Shown: positions 33,551 through 46,739, counted from the stretch's first letter. The stretch is DNA of 64,000 nucleotides from Eonycteris spelaea (GCA_003508835.1 PUFA01000289.1:1302001-1366000), one strand, 5' to 3'. Numbers and translations are program-made. The notes: generated from the sequence alone by a model not told the origin.

Positions 33551-33912
33551 GGACCTAGAGAGTATTGGCTAAATGAAGTAAGTCAGATAGAGAGAGGCAA
33601 ATGCCACATGATTTCACATACACATGGAATCTAAAGAACAAAATAAATAACAATAACAATAATAAAAACAAATTCATAGATACAGAGACTATTTTGAGGG
33701 CTACTAGACAAGAAGAGGTTTGGGGAATTGGTGAAAAAGGTCAAAGGCATTAAGAAATACAAATGGACAGTTACAAAATAGCCATGGAGATATAAGTGTA
33801 GCATAAGGAAAATAGTCAACAATGTAATAAAGGGGCAAGAGGGGTACTAAATATACTGGGGTGATCACTCGATCTCAAATCACTATGCTGTACAACTGAA
33901 ACTAATATATAG

Positions 33913-34151
33913 GTTATTTGAGCAAACATTATTTTCCATATTATCAACCTAACTCCTTTATAAACACACATATTCTAAGCTACAAAAAGGTGCTATCTTT
34001 CAAATCACATTAGCTAAGTTAACACATTAATGGTAATTTATTATTGATGATTTTATCAAAAGACGACTCTCCCTCACTATTCTTCATTTCTCTTCAAGAT
34101 CTATAGTTAACTTAGGTTCAAAAAATTTATCTAAAGTCTTCAATTATAAAG

Positions 34152-34153
<2 letters not shown>
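33913..34153. other. Short intron spacer
   Basis: AT-rich sequence between the L1-type element and the TA microsatellite. No family assigned. Confidence 0.5.

Positions 34154-34194
<41 letters not shown>
34154..34194. repeat. (AT)20 microsatellite
   Basis: A pure alternating AT run, self-complementary. Confidence 0.97.
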
Positions 34195-34197
<3 letters not shown>

Positions 34198-34785
34198 ATC
34201 ATTGTCATAGATACTATTTAGCAAATACCATAATTGTTGGCATCTGAACACTAAATTTTACTTTCTGATCAAAAGTGCTCATATCTTTTGTCTACCAGTA
34301 AAATGATTGAAACAGTAATTTATTATAGTTAGGTAGATATGTTGATCAGAGTTTGAAGGAATAATAAAAAAGTATTTGGAACAGACTTGAAAACAAAATA
34401 TGAGGGACCTTTTAAGAACATAACTATTCCAGTACATTTTCAGTGATATGCAATTATATCTAATTTAGAAAAAAATAATATTTTTACCATCTGTACTTGG
34501 AATATATACATGGTCTGTATGGTATACATGTTGAGGGCACTAAACAATAATAAAATGTAACATATTATTCGATGTATCCTCACATGCTATACTAAGGGTA
34601 TAGCATAGGGATCCAATACTAGAAATGGCAATATTGAAATCCTACCATCCAGAGGTAAGACTCCTGGGCACCTCAGCTACCAGGACATAACAACTGCACC
34701 CCCAAAAAGGCATAGGTCATCTGGAAATAAAATAATTTATAGGTGATGCAATGATCCTCAAGTATTTATCCAAATAACTTAAGAT
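34195..34785. other. AT-rich intron, nothing recognised
   Basis: No family assigned. Confidence 0.5.
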
Positions 34786-35085
34786 TGAAACATTAACTTC
34801 CTCAGGGAAACACTTGCTGATCTCCCTGATAAGAAAGTTTTGAGTATTTATAGCACCATATACCTCTCCTCTGTGGCACTTACCAAAACATAATTTTATA
34901 TTTACTTGTATGGCTCTTTTATTAATGTCTAGTCACGTGAGTAGACTTTAAGCTCTCAGAGAGTAACTACCATGTCCTTTTTTTGTGTGTGGGAATAAGG
35001 ATCAGGATTGTATCACTTCAGTGGAAACAGTGCCTGAAATGTAAGAGACAGTCAATAAATATTGTCAAATTTTCTGAATAAATAG
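34786..35085 (+). mobile_element. L2 LINE 3' fragment
   Basis: L2 order is clear: TTCCTCAGGGAAACACTTGC, TATAGCACCATATACCTCTC, CTCTGTGGCACTTACC, TAGACTTTAAGCTCTCAGAG, ACTACCATGTCC, a GTGCCTGAAATGTAAGAGAC block, and AGTCAATAAATATTGTC. Confidence 0.85.
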
Positions 35086-35608
35086 AACACAGGTGAATGT
35101 TGAATACTAGAAATGTGCACTAAGTCATGGCATATAGGTTACAGTAAACATTATGAAGCACAAGCAATCACCAACTGGGGAGCTTCAAAAGAGTGCCCTT
35201 CTGTTTTCAGTAATTCAAGAGGTCAGCAATGGGAGAATGTGTGAAAGAGATGGCCAAGGAACAATCAGAACACTCAGCATTTAGAACATGGGTATGAAGG
35301 AAGTCGAAGAGAAAAAAGCTATAAGAATGAGTGATATACAGAGAGAGGCACAAATGCTAAGTAGGTGGGGAACTGCATAGGGACTATAGTAGAGGAGACT
35401 GGAGGTGACTAGAGGGTTTAAGCAGAGTTTCAAAGTGATAGAAATAGAATTGAAAGGGAAACAAAAAAAAAAATGAGGAGAGTGAGTTAGGAGTAGCAAA
35501 TTTACTCTTCAAAGAAAATCAGTAGTGAAGAAAATAGGGAAATAAAGCCATGATTTAGGGATATATGTTTCTTAAAGTGTATGAAGGACTGTGAGACATT
35601 CATATATA
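35086..35608. other. Purine-rich intron, unassigned old repeat-like text
   Basis: GAGAGTG and GGGAAAC-rich sequence at 35210-35480 resembles text often found in old repeat copies. No family could be named. The 72-aa minus-strand ORF is a low-complexity artefact. Confidence 0.4.
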
Positions 35609-35609
35609 C

Positions 35610-35640
<31 letters not shown>

Positions 35641-35660
35641 TGTATGTATGTATGTATGTA
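35609..35660 (+). repeat. (TATG)13 microsatellite
   Basis: A pure TATG/GTAT tetranucleotide array. The Tyr-Val-Cys-Met repeat in the local ORF is its translation. Confidence 0.97.
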
Positions 35661-38600
35661 CATACCTATATACATTCATACAACAAGCCATGTCATTGAC
35701 GTTTTGTGTAAACTCCATCTTATTCTCTTTTTGGGGTGGGTAGGGAAGAGGTTGGGGAGAAAAAAAAGATTATGAAAAATTTGATGGACCATAGAAAGAG
35801 CTCTGTGGTTCAGACATGACAACACTTTGCTTTGGAAGTGATTAGTCATTATAAGCAAATCACATCCCTTCTTCTCAGTTTTTATGGGTTCCTTTGTTTA
35901 ATCATCACTAGGACTGTCAAATGGAATAATCAGGGAACTCATTTCTCACTAAACTTCCTCTGAACCTTTACTAACTTTCATTCAATTTGCGTGTGGCTAA
36001 TAACCTGGTAATTGCTAGCTTCTACATTCTTCAGTATTTACCTGATTCCCACATTTCAATTAGTAATGTTATATTTATTGACTTGAATGTGTGCTCTTCA
36101 TACATAAATAGATTACTTTTGTCTGATTTGCAATAATGAGGAATAATTTTGGATACAATAATTCTTTCTTTAAATTTTTTCTTCATTTTTTATAACAAAA
36201 AGCTACAACAAAATAAATGGAACTATACAAATATTGAATCTTTGCACCTTTAAACATTACATGCAAAATCTATCAGCACCTAAATTTGAGGCATTTTATA
36301 ATTATATTTTGCAATTGAGCTCAAGAAAATAAAACATTTGGAGTTTGAATTGGACTATGTGTGTCCTACACACTTCAACTCTTCGTCTTGGAAGACATTC
36401 AGATCCACTTAATTACAGCTTTAGGGAGGTCATTGTCTTTGACTTGTAACTATAGCCAACAAAAGCTCAGCAGATCTTAGCCCGGTGTATTTTGAAATGG
36501 AGGGAAAACAATCATGGTCTCCTTTTTCAGTTACTTTCATCTGCTCTGAAGCCACCGCTAGTGATTTTGAGTAGGTTAGAAAAGTAGGGAAATCAAAGGT
36601 ATGATCTCATTGATGGCACATATGTCTAACACTGGCAACTGGAGGCTTTGTACAAAACACGGTATGCAGAGCTAAGCACTGGAATAAAATCAGGGCTAGC
36701 TACTACACTCTGTTCCACTCAGCTGACTCTGGGCTCTAAGAATTTTCACTAATCTTTCCTCTCCACCCTTCTTTTAACCTTCACATATTTCCATCCCTCT
36801 TAGTCTTCTCCAACTGCCTTCTCTCCCAACCAACAGGCCAATTATCCTCTACCTGTAACCAGACGAATCTGTCACCAACCCAGCTGTCTCCTTTTGTTAT
36901 ACCCAAGCACATTCCTTCTGCTGGAGGAGGCAGCAAGAGGGTGGACTTTAGTGGTCTAGAAGGCACACCTATGTGAGAATTCCAGCCTAACCACTTCCTG
37001 GCTCTGCAAACTCAATGAAGTGACTTATAATAACCAATTACTAATAACTTAGGGATTCATCTATTAACTATTCATAATTTAATAAAGATATTTTTAAAAG
37101 CACATTGCTGATTATTGTGTGATTTGCATGAAACAAGGTATATCAAGAGTCAAATGAAAAGAAGTCTCTCAATAATCTAGACTTTTCTTCTTTTCCTTAG
37201 TGTCATTTTCAAGTTACCCCAAATTTACTTTACCTTACTGGCAACGCTTTCCATTTCACTATATGATTATATCTATCTACATGCACATTTATATCTGTAT
37301 ACTCTGCTATAACCTGCATTCTAGTGCCGGCTGCTTCACATACTTCCCCCAACTAGTTCTATCTGCATCACCTCACTCCACTCACTCATTTTCTCATCTA
37401 GAGTTTGCAGAGATTCCTTGTTTCCTAATAACTGAGCTCTTCTGTACATGTTCAGCAAAAATCAGTGATGTATTGGGAAAAAGTGTCAACTAAAGTTATA
37501 CTGTTCCTATAAATCCTCTGTCTCCTTGGAAGAGAACAACTTAACATAAGCTAATTATTTAACTAAAATCTTTGTAAGAGTTTTAAATTAGTGATCACCA
37601 TAATATATTCTAGTATATCCAGTGGGGTTTTATTGCTTTTGAATGTATACCGATTTGATATTTACGATACTATTTATAATCACATAATAATCGAATCTAC
37701 AAGAACACAAAATTTGCTATCTTTTTTTTTTGTATTTGACAACTAAAACAGAAGCTGAGAGATGTAGCTCATATTACATAAATGGTACTCTAGTAGCCAA
37801 AGGTCCATTCCAACCCCAGTTGTGAAGGAGGATACCCTTTTCTCTGTGGTATAAATCTTGCGGAATGCTTTAGCCTATAAAGCTAATTAAGTGCTTAAAA
37901 ACTATAGACTCAAAGGTGTGGAGTAGAAACAAGTTCATTTTAGGGAATATTTTCATTCAAAGTTTGATTCCTGAATGCATATAAAATAGACTATTAATAT
38001 AATGTAACCTGATCAAAAGAATAATATAAATTTAAAGCTAACAGTGAAAATAATTAAAAGAAAAATGTGGAAAAAAATCTGAATGCATTTCACCTAAGAA
38101 CATTGACATAGCTTGGAAACCAGGCAATTTCTTCATGGACAAAATTAACAAAAGCAAGAAAAACAGAAGGATAAAAGTGTCCCCTCCCTCAAGATGAGGA
38201 TTTACATGGAGGTTTTTTGATTAATAGGAAACATTTCACTTGAGAATTAATACTATAAGCCCACACACAAACATAACTAGCAGCTACTTTTTAAACTCTC
38301 CACTAAACATTCCTGCTATATATTTTCTCAATTTGTTAGAATATTTATTTATGCTTTTATAACATTTCCTCCATCGAAAACAAAACACACAGCCATGTCC
38401 TTGAAGGTGACTTTGTTCCGGGTATCATCCCATGCTCTTAGCAGAGGGGTTTCCTCTCCCAAGTCAGCACCTTTTGTTGACAGAATTGGCTTTTGCCTAT
38501 TGGGAGCTGCCACGGATTAGTGACTAGAAAGAACTCAGGCACTCAGAAGCTTTCCATCACTGCCAGAAAGCAGTAGACAATATTTAAAATAGCTGTATAC

Positions 38601-39919
38601 ACTAAGGATTTGTTGAGGCTTCCTAGCAGTGACAGAATAAGAATAGTCATTGTATAGTTTGTTTTCATGCAGCAAGATCATAAAATAGCAGAATACTCAT
38701 GGAAAATAGCCACTAGGAATAACTGTTGTCAGATGCCAACTCCTGTTCAAAGGTTTATGGTGTGATCACAGTTCATATATGGAGATACTAAAATCTGTGA
38801 CGTCAAACTTTAGAGAAATAATAATGTTTTTATAATACCAAGTTTGTTCTGCAATCATAGCATATACTCTTTATCTGAAGAAAATTATATAAACATGTTT
38901 ATAGATACAGATAGAAATAACGTTTCATTTTTAACGTGTTAAAAATGTACAGTAAGGAGGATTGATGCATTGTGTTTTTAGAAACTTCAAAGTACCAAGC
39001 CCTCTAGACTAGTGAAGGGGGTGCAGAAGATATTCTTATGAAAGTTAAATCTCACAGTGAAACAGTCCAGACCAAATATTTACCTAGGAGAAGATCTGAT
39101 AAGATGGTAGTACTGCACTATAAAGATGAATAGCTTATCATGACTGTGATTCACTTGAAAAATGATACATACATTTGTTATAATATCACTGGCTTCACAT
39201 CTAAGCTTTTAAAAAATTATTTTAAGACTCACTAAACCCCTACTTTTTATTAAAATGAAATTAACTTGAAAATATTCACATGTTAACTAGACGTAGAGGA
39301 GTATATGACATTTCCTTTTTTTTTTAATTAAGAAGCAGAACCCTTTTGTAAAAGAAATTGAAAGGTAATTCTTTCACCATAGATACAGATGAGAGTGAGG
39401 TCCATTTTTTCACAAGTTCAATAAATATTGACTGAAAGCCAGTCTAGTCCTTGGCATTGTGACTATAACATGAATAGACTTAAATTAACCAATTCTCGAT
39501 AGAAATAAAATAAAGTAGAAGGTTTTTTTTTTAAGTACAACATTCATATAGCTAAATACAGAAATGAAGAAATTAGCTTCATAGTCAATGAGATGGTACA
39601 TCAGATTTTCCTTGACAGAAATCTTCCAAATGGAATATATAAAATGTAAAAAAGCCAATAAAATTATCTGGAAGAAAACACTTTTAACGTACCATCCCCA
39701 AAAGAAAAACTTGTTGCCTAAAAATTGGAAGAGAGGGATCACCCACTACAGCTCTGAAACTCCAGGCTGTGGCTCACTATGTAGGTCACGACTACGGCCA
39801 ATGCACTAACGGCAAAATATTTGCTGGGATACTTTTTTCTAGGAATGGCGACAGATGTGTACAGAAGCAGACACAGTATATTTATCACCTATTCCCCTGG
39901 AATGCAATCCCCAAAAGAC
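35661..39919. other. 4.3 kb repeat-poor intron
   Basis: No interspersed repeat was confidently recognised, in contrast to the flanks. A weak 'caataaatattgactgaaag' motif at 39419-39445 may belong to an old repeat. Less AT-rich patches at about 36440-36720 and 38370-38560 are candidates for conserved non-coding sequence. ORFs of 60-97 aa show no domains. Confidence 0.45.
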
Positions 39920-40020
39920 TGACTATGCTGATTAAATTTCATGAGCTAAAAAACACAAAGAACATAGGACAGGATGTGACATGCAGTAGGTGCTCCATAA
40001 TTAGTATTTATAGCTTGTTT
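39920..40020 (+). mobile_element. Possible MIR 3' fragment
   Basis: GACATGCAGTAGGTGCTCCA then TAATTAGTATTTAT resembles the MIR end 'cacatagtaggtgctcaataaatattt'. Confidence 0.45.
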
Positions 40021-40905
40021 ATATAACATCCTTGGCTCAATAGCAGTATGTTGAAGATTTAGCAATGGTTTTTGTCTAAGAAATTGAGGACTTTCCATGC
40101 TGACTTTTATTTTTTTTAAGAAAATTCATCATAATTGTATTAAGCGGATTTTTTTTTTTTTAATGGGTGGTTGAAAACTCTCCTGGTTTTCTGAGATGAG
40201 TCCTAGTGGAGAAAATAAAGAAAGCTTGAACCAAATACAGTAAGATAACTAAAAGGTGAGGTAACAGAGGTGTGAACAGGATGTAAATATATAGAATGAG
40301 CCACAAACATGAGCTATTTTATTTTTAAAATGCTAATACTACATAGGCATGCAACACTGTTAACAAAAATATAGCTATAGAAATTTGATTAAATCTTAAA
40401 TATTTTATAAAATTACTACAGTTTGGTATCAAAGATGTAACTTGAATATTAATAAAACAGTGGCTACAGTGTAGATGTAGATGAAGCCAAGTCAAACTAT
40501 GCTGGACTCTAGCTAAAAGGTTACTAGATTATATAGTTATCCTCCATCACAAAACAGCAATGTAAAGCCACTCTATTTCACAAGAACCCCAAAGGCAATC
40601 GAAATAAATCAATAGAGTTAGGCAATCAATGAGCTATCTCTTAGCTTCCCCTCTCTTCATCCCTGTCATACTTACTGAATTTTAGTGTGCTGCCTAACAC
40701 TTTTTTGTGTTTATAAGGTTTAGGTTTATATTTTAAAGTCCTAGAATCTTTTTACTAAAAGTATCATCTCAGCCACCACCTACAGTGACTCAGGAAGCTC
40801 ATTGTACAGGGGCATCTGATGGAAAGAGAGAGAGAGGTGACATCTACCTCATGCTCTTCTCCTACATCGTATTAACTAGTGGTGGCCCTGTGCATTGCTA
40901 CAGAT
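40021..40905. other. Intron, nothing recognised
   Basis: T-runs at 40110-40118 and 40150-40161. No family assigned. Confidence 0.5.
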
Positions 40906-41165
40906 TTGTAAATGGGCACTCTGCCATAGTGATTCCAGTATTGGCTTTGGACTAAGCCATACTTGGATTTAAATTCTAATGTCATCTCTTACATAAGTGT
41001 GTCCTTTTGCAAGTCACTTAACTTCTTTAACCTGTTTCCATTATATAAAATGGGAATAATGTCATCCACCACAAATGGCTATTGTGAGAATTACAGTTCT
41101 TAAATAGACACGGGGTATTATTTTATGTTCAGATATTCAATATGTGATAGTTACTGTTATTAATT
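40906..41165 (+). mobile_element. MIR SINE, near full length
   Basis: Good sense-strand MIR: TTGGCTTTGGACTAAGCC, TTGGATTTAAATTCTAATG, TTGCAAGTCACTTAACTTC, TTTAACCTGTTTCCATTA, AAATGGGAATAATGTCATCC, ATTGTGAGAATTACAG. Confidence 0.92.
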
Positions 41166-43394
41166 CCACAGCTCTGTGATAGAAACTATTAAATTCCTAT
41201 CCATTAAATAGTTAAAATACAGTGTGCATTCAATGTTTACTAGTTACAGACTAACAGTAGATACAACATTAAAGAATAATCTCAAGAATATGGTTATTAA
41301 ATACTAAAATCTTAAGAATACCTAAGAATTGAAAAAACATAGCCTCGTCCAAGGATTTTGGTTCAAGGGTCCAAAATGAGAAGTCAGGATTCTGCGGCAG
41401 AATTCTACAGATAATTCTGATGTAGGTAAACCACATTTGCAAAACTATGATTCAAGTAGCGAATACTGTTATCTACAAATAAACTTGTGAGTAATAACTA
41501 ATAAATTATCCAATATCCAAAAGAATGGCTGGATATACAAATGTAAACCATGGGCAGAGAACTAGGCGTTCATGAACACCTCTACAGAAAATTACCAACC
41601 TCTATAAGAATTAATCCCATCACAGTTTAATCTTGTCAAGACTACAGATTTTAGGGTCAATAAGAAATGTGTTTTTTGATATTTCCTATAAAATTTTAAG
41701 TCTGATGTAAGGAAGTCAATAGAATCAAATTTATTAAATACTTCATTTCATTTCTTACCAAAAAACTTTCCATATAGAGGAGAAAAATAATCATTCTTTA
41801 TGCCAGGTCATATACAGTCATTTATTTATTGGTAATCTAAAAGAGCCTAGTTGCTAACTATATTTACATGCTATGGGTGATAATTCCATTTAGAAATTTA
41901 ACACATTCCTTTAAACTTGCTAAAAACCTCTAAAATAACATTTTCAACTTAATGCCTTAAAATTATTCTAAATTGTTCACAATTATCTTGAACTAAGTAT
42001 AAAATTTTAGGAAATCATGACATTTTCCCACCATTTATCCTTAAGATAAGGAGAAAAGTATTTCTGAGTTGTCTTATATTTTGTGTTTATAAAGCGATTT
42101 TGGAGTTCTGCAAGATACAGACACTCCAACTCTTAGTCTAGATATTTAGGAAATCATAATTTGATTTTGGCTTGATTTGAAAATGTTACTTCAGATGGCA
42201 AATCATGCCAGCAGCTTTTACTTACAGTTCTCACATAAGTTCCAAATCTGAATACTGTAATAACTGTGGCCAAAATAATGGGCCTTATAAAATACAACTC
42301 TTTATTCCCAATCTTCACTTTATTACTATATTCTCTCATAAGAAGAGAAACATCACATACTTGGGCTCGGTGAACCCCACAAAGAGTATTTACTGAGAAT
42401 CCAAGCACCCAGCACTTTACATCATCAGAAGGGAGCACAGATCCCTGAATTCCAATAGTGCACACTACCTGGAAAGACCTTCAATACCCTCATGCCACAG
42501 CTACAGAGCAATAAGTGACTCAACTACCACTCTCAGCCATATTTATATCATGAATTAAAGACAAGAAAGGAATAACTGAAGTTTAGAAGTTTAGTATCAT
42601 TAGGAAAAGTTTCATTTATGTTAATGAGGCTGTGAATGACAGAAATAACAAACATCTACATTTATTTAAGGAATGCTATGTTTATCTCCTCTAAAGTTGC
42701 TACTGTAATCAATTTTTGATTAAGTCATATCTAAAATTGATTTACATTCTTTGAGACATACCAATGAATGGTAATGAGGAGGTGCTTCAGGCATACATGG
42801 CTACAGCTATAATTGTAAGTTCTTTTTTAATTTGGTACTATAGTAGGTCAGGTATAGTACTCGATAAGTACTCTGGTTCTCCTCAAGGGAAAGTTTAAGT
42901 GACTTAATACATTATTTTCATCTTAGAGTTAACAGTGAAATTAGAAGACATGCAGGAAAGTATTATACATGTAATGAGCATCCTTAAATAATAGAGGCCT
43001 TCCTTACTGTCCAAGAATGTAGTCTCCATATACATATGGGCCTTTGTTCTCAGTACTGAATATCTAGCATTATCTGAATACATCAGATACCATTCTACCA
43101 CGTCAAAGACTGGCAGAGCCACCTGGATGTGTGTCAGCCACTGAAGAGCTAAATGACCAGTCCATCTGGCATGTGGTCATGTGAATAGCCAACTATTTAT
43201 GTACACACATCAGGCAGAAAAATATGAAAACAGCTAATTATTTGAATAAGCAAGGGAAAAAGTAAGCCAAGACAAAGTAAGAGGCTATAGTTCTACATAC
43301 CTCTAAGCTGGCCCCAAAGGAAAAAGAAAAATCTCGTGATTGTACAATTTCTTTACTTTGTATCATGTGGATAAACTGAGACAGGATAACAGGA
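41166..43394. other. Intron, nothing firmly recognised
   Basis: The segment 42154-42465 has a 103-aa minus-strand ORF that includes a GAACTGTAAGT donor-like string. No protein family or coherent exon structure supports it as coding. The rest is AT-rich. Confidence 0.45.
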
Positions 43395-43640
43395 CAGCAT
43401 AGTGTAACAAAACAGGCAAGAGTTTTGGAGCCAGAAATCTGAATTCAAATCCTGGCTCCTCCAAGGTATGAGTTGTAAGACCTTATGTATATGACTTAAA
43501 CTCTTTGAGCCACAGTCTCCACTTTCAAAAAGTTGGGATAGCACCATCTACCTAGAAAGGTTATTGTGATGTTTACAAATAATCCTTATAAAATACCCAG
43601 AACATACCTGACCAAACAAGAATACAGGTAAATAGTGGGA
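43395..43640 (+). mobile_element. MIR SINE, near full length
   Basis: AGCATAGTGTAACAAAACAG, GAGTTTTGGAGCCAGAAATC, GAATTCAAATCCTGGCTCC, CTCTTTGAGCCACAGTCTCC and AAAGGTTATTGTGATG are in canonical order. Confidence 0.92.
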
Positions 43641-43708
43641 GAGGGGTAAAGGGCAGAAAAAGAGCAGTGAAAGCAGTAACAATACATTGCCTATATCAGC
43701 ACCAATAC

Positions 43709-43748
43709 TTTTGCTTCTGCTGCTGCTGCTACAGCTACTACTATTGCT
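43709..43748 (+). repeat. Short imperfect (CTG)n(CTA)n tract
   Basis: CTTCTGCTGCTGCTGCTAC grading to CTACTACTATTGC. Confidence 0.85.
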
Positions 43749-45054
43749 ACTAGTGCCAACACCAATGTGAATAATTATACAATATTATGTTACATGTATT
43801 GTGAAAAGAATGATTTGCAACAATCTAAGTATTTGCTATATTGACGTTTCATCAGCTGAGTTAATCATCTGAATCAAAAAACAAAAACAAAACAAAAAAT
43901 TCTGAGATATATAACTGAGCTGAACTAAATTTATGGATTTATTTTATTAATGTTTCACTTAAAGTATATTTATTTACATGATGGTCTTTAATAAATCAAG
44001 TCAATTAAGGACCTTAATTTTTTTCCAGGATTAAGCTATCCTTAGGTACAGATAAGTATTAAAACAGATGCCCTAGATATTTTCTATTCATTTTATGAAG
44101 GTTTAATTAAATACTTGCCAGAAAGTTCACACAAAGTGTGATCCAAACACAAGCTGAATTGAAAATCAGCACTGTTACACTTTAAGATACATATTGGCTC
44201 TGTTTTCTTTAAACTTTTCAGAAAATTCAACGAAACAGACATCAAATATATCAATGATTTAAGGAATGAGAGCTTAACGGCTTGATAGCTTTAGTTTTTC
44301 CACTGACATTCTCATCTAAACTATTTCTAACATAACGGCGTACCATTAACTTTGGTTAGTGTCCTTGATTGTCACTAATAAACAATAGCTACATTGACTT
44401 ATTAAATGGGTTGTAGGGAAAGAATTCCTATGAGTTTCTTGTGAGACTCATAAAAAATATGTACTATGCTCCTAATAGCACTTTAAGTAGGTGAAAATTA
44501 CTTAAAATGAACATCGAGGGCAGTTAATTAACTGAATAGGTAGTACATTAGGATTAGCAGTAGGTAGAGATGTTACAGGGGGAAAAGGATTGACCCAGAA
44601 TTAGAAAATATCACAGAGAAGAGCATAAAGATGATGTGTGACGAGAGTGGTGAGGCATTATTGCAAGGCTTCCATTTGGAGGGCTGCCTGTATTGCCTTG
44701 GGAATGATGTGAACTAGAGGGTGGGAGTTATACATAGTACTTATATTAGCATTTCAATTTGTTCTTAAGACCATAGTACTCTCAATCACTATGTAACTTT
44801 CAGTGCCTTGTCTCAACAATATCAGAGGCTGCCAGAGGTTTGTGTTGGGGTTGGGATTGATGAGCACAGCATCAGCCAAGAACATAGAATGATATCTTTG
44901 TTGCTTAAGAATGAAACAGAATGTCCTTTTGAGAGCCCATATATTGAGGGCACTGATAAAAGGCTTGAGGAAAGACCATTTAAGCAGGCATGTTATATGT
45001 TCGCTAACAAGGTTCTTTACCTGAGATCCATACTACAAGCCACTTTGCTGAAAC
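43749..45054. other. Intron, nothing recognised
   Basis: A 108-aa plus-strand ORF starts at 44808 and is the longest in this part. I found no domain in it, and it runs into repeat-like sequence, so I treat it as chance. Confidence 0.5.
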
Positions 45055-45420
45055 GAAGGTCTAATCATGTTAGTGCCCTACCCAAAACTTTCAGATTTTT
45101 CTCTGATGCACACCAAATAATTTATAAACCATAACTGGGCATAGTTTTTCTTAGCCAAATTTTCTGCCTTCAAATCCCCCTCTAACCTTTTTCCCAGTCC
45201 TCCAAGTTACTCTCTTCTTGGGTAATTGTCATCTACCTGTGTGTTTCCTAAGTACACCACACATTCTCACCAACTTCATTGGTCAAATAATCGACCTTGC
45301 TCCCTTTTCTCCATATTCGCCATTCAAGTCCAATCAATGCTATTTCATGTCTGCATCCTCAAGATTTCCTGCACCAAACATTTTACATGTTCAACTGAAT
45401 ATCCTCTGAATAAATGCTGG
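45055..45420 (+). mobile_element. Probable L2 LINE fragment
   Basis: TCTAATCATGTTAGTGCCCT, ACCCAAAACTTTCAGATT, TGTGTGTTTCCTAAGTACACC and TCAAGTCCAATCAATGC resemble diverged L2 text ('tctgatcatgtcactcccc', 'cttaaaaccctt'). The paired 63/65-aa ORFs here are incidental. Confidence 0.55.
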
Positions 45421-46424
45421 TAGAATTGGGCACTGCATGGATAGCTGAAGAAAGGTGACCTACATGAGTTCAATACCTTATAGGTAAGAACAAAGACAAG
45501 GAGCATTGTACAATAAATTAGAAAACACAATATAGAGAAATAGTTAGGAAATTTCCTTCTCCCTTATCATTGCCACATTTGCAAATATTTATTATTGGCC
45601 AAGTATTCTTTGTTTTCTTGGTATTGTAAAAGGCATTATTAAATAGCTGTGTGACAGAATTGGCATTCTCAGAGGGAACATGACCTATGCTACCTTCTTT
45701 GTTAAAGACCTCTTATATTAAATAAAATTAAAAGAAATAATGTAGTACAGTTTTAGCATTTTCTGTATTCCCTGAGAAAATGGTATTATAATCTAAGTAA
45801 TCCATCAATGCCTCCAGTGACTTATCTGAATCTCTCCTCCATCTGGGCCCTTGGATTTATGGATCATTTGAAAAGTCCCTCAGAACCTTTTCACCTTTTG
45901 CATGATAAAACTGCATAAATCTTATATGTTTTCCTATATTAAATGTGTAAATTAAGCCTCTTTTTAACACACTATTGGTTTTGTTTAGCTGGTTTATGGT
46001 GAGAAAGAAGGCCAAAGATGTTTTTGAAGCAATAATTCATCAAATATAAAGAAAGGGTGTGCAAACAGCTTCATCTTACTAGGTAAGCATGTTTTTACAT
46101 ACTCATAAGATAGATGTCATACCTAACCAAAATTAAAGGGATGGGGATAACAATTAAATGGATTTTAAAAGTATAAAAATGATTTGCAAAACCCATCATC
46201 TCGACAAAAACATTTTTTTTTTGTAAAGATGGAATGTGAAAAATGATGTAGGAGAGCATGTGACAATAAACCACAGACAGGGAGGGCTTTGAAGACAAAG
46301 AGCTTTCTTTTGTTTCTCTTTCATACAATAAGACTAAGTGATTGGGAATCCCAGTGAAGAATTTAGTGAGGAAGGGTGAAAGATCAGCTAACACATGACT
46401 ATATACAGTGCCTTGATCCTAGGG
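45421..46424. other. Intron, nothing recognised
   Basis: A 99-aa minus-strand ORF at 46095-46394 has no motif. Otherwise AT-rich. Confidence 0.5.
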
Positions 46425-46640
46425 TCAGGTGCTATGAATTGGACTCCCCGAAAAACAAATACATTCACATCCTAGAAGAATCTAATCGCTGCTTTGTAAT
46501 TGCTAAGTCCGGGCTGACTCAGTTGCTATGAGAAAGGCAACTAAAATAATGGACTTTAATCATAATTTCATTGAAATCTTGTTTCATGTGTATGTCTTGT
46601 TTCTCCAACAAAATTACAAACCATGTCACCCAGTCCCAAA
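46425..46640 (+). mobile_element. Possible MLT1-type LTR 5' fragment
   Basis: GGTGCTATGAATTGGACTCC then CACATCCTAGAAG resembles the MaLR LTR start ('tgttatgaattgaattgtgtcccc'). The continuation decays quickly. Confidence 0.4.
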
Positions 46641-46739
46641 CTCTCATTAATAATAATTAATTAATTAAAATAATTAATTTTCTGATCTGCTTGGCAAACA
46701 GTGAGCCAATCAAGTCTTAGCATGACATTGTGCCAAGTA

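Larger units (their letters stand above)
31481..33912 (+). mobile_element. Half-L1-like element: 5' UTR, broken ORF1, ORF2 remnant, 3' end
   Basis: This 2.4-kb element is much better preserved than its neighbours. A GC-richer 5' UTR (about 31481-32390) leads to an ORF1 start at 32391. ORF1 remains readable to about 33325 with breaks. About 200 bp of the ORF2 start follows (AGGTGGCTGAATAGATAAGG, ACATATGTTGCCTACAAAAG). Near 33540-33550 the sequence jumps straight to the distal 3' part (AGTAAGTCAGATAGAGAG, TGATTTCACATACACATGG, TGGGGTGATCACTCGATCTC, ATGCTGTACAACTGAAAC). Reverse transcriptase and endonuclease are therefore absent. No poly-A tail is visible because the 3' end stops short. It could be a HAL1-type half-LINE or a single L1 copy with an internal deletion. 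Confidence 0.9.

Noticed and set aside
39741..39800. A 5S-rRNA-like GACTACGGCC string
   Set aside because: Only about ten bases match, and no box A/C context or colinear similarity follows.
42154..42465. 103-aa minus-strand ORF with a donor-like GTAAGT inside
   Set aside because: No recognisable protein family, no matching acceptor and frame structure, and length expected by chance. Not called as an exon.
44808..45134. 108-aa plus-strand ORF
   Set aside because: No domain or known motif, and its end overlaps probable L2 sequence. Most likely chance.
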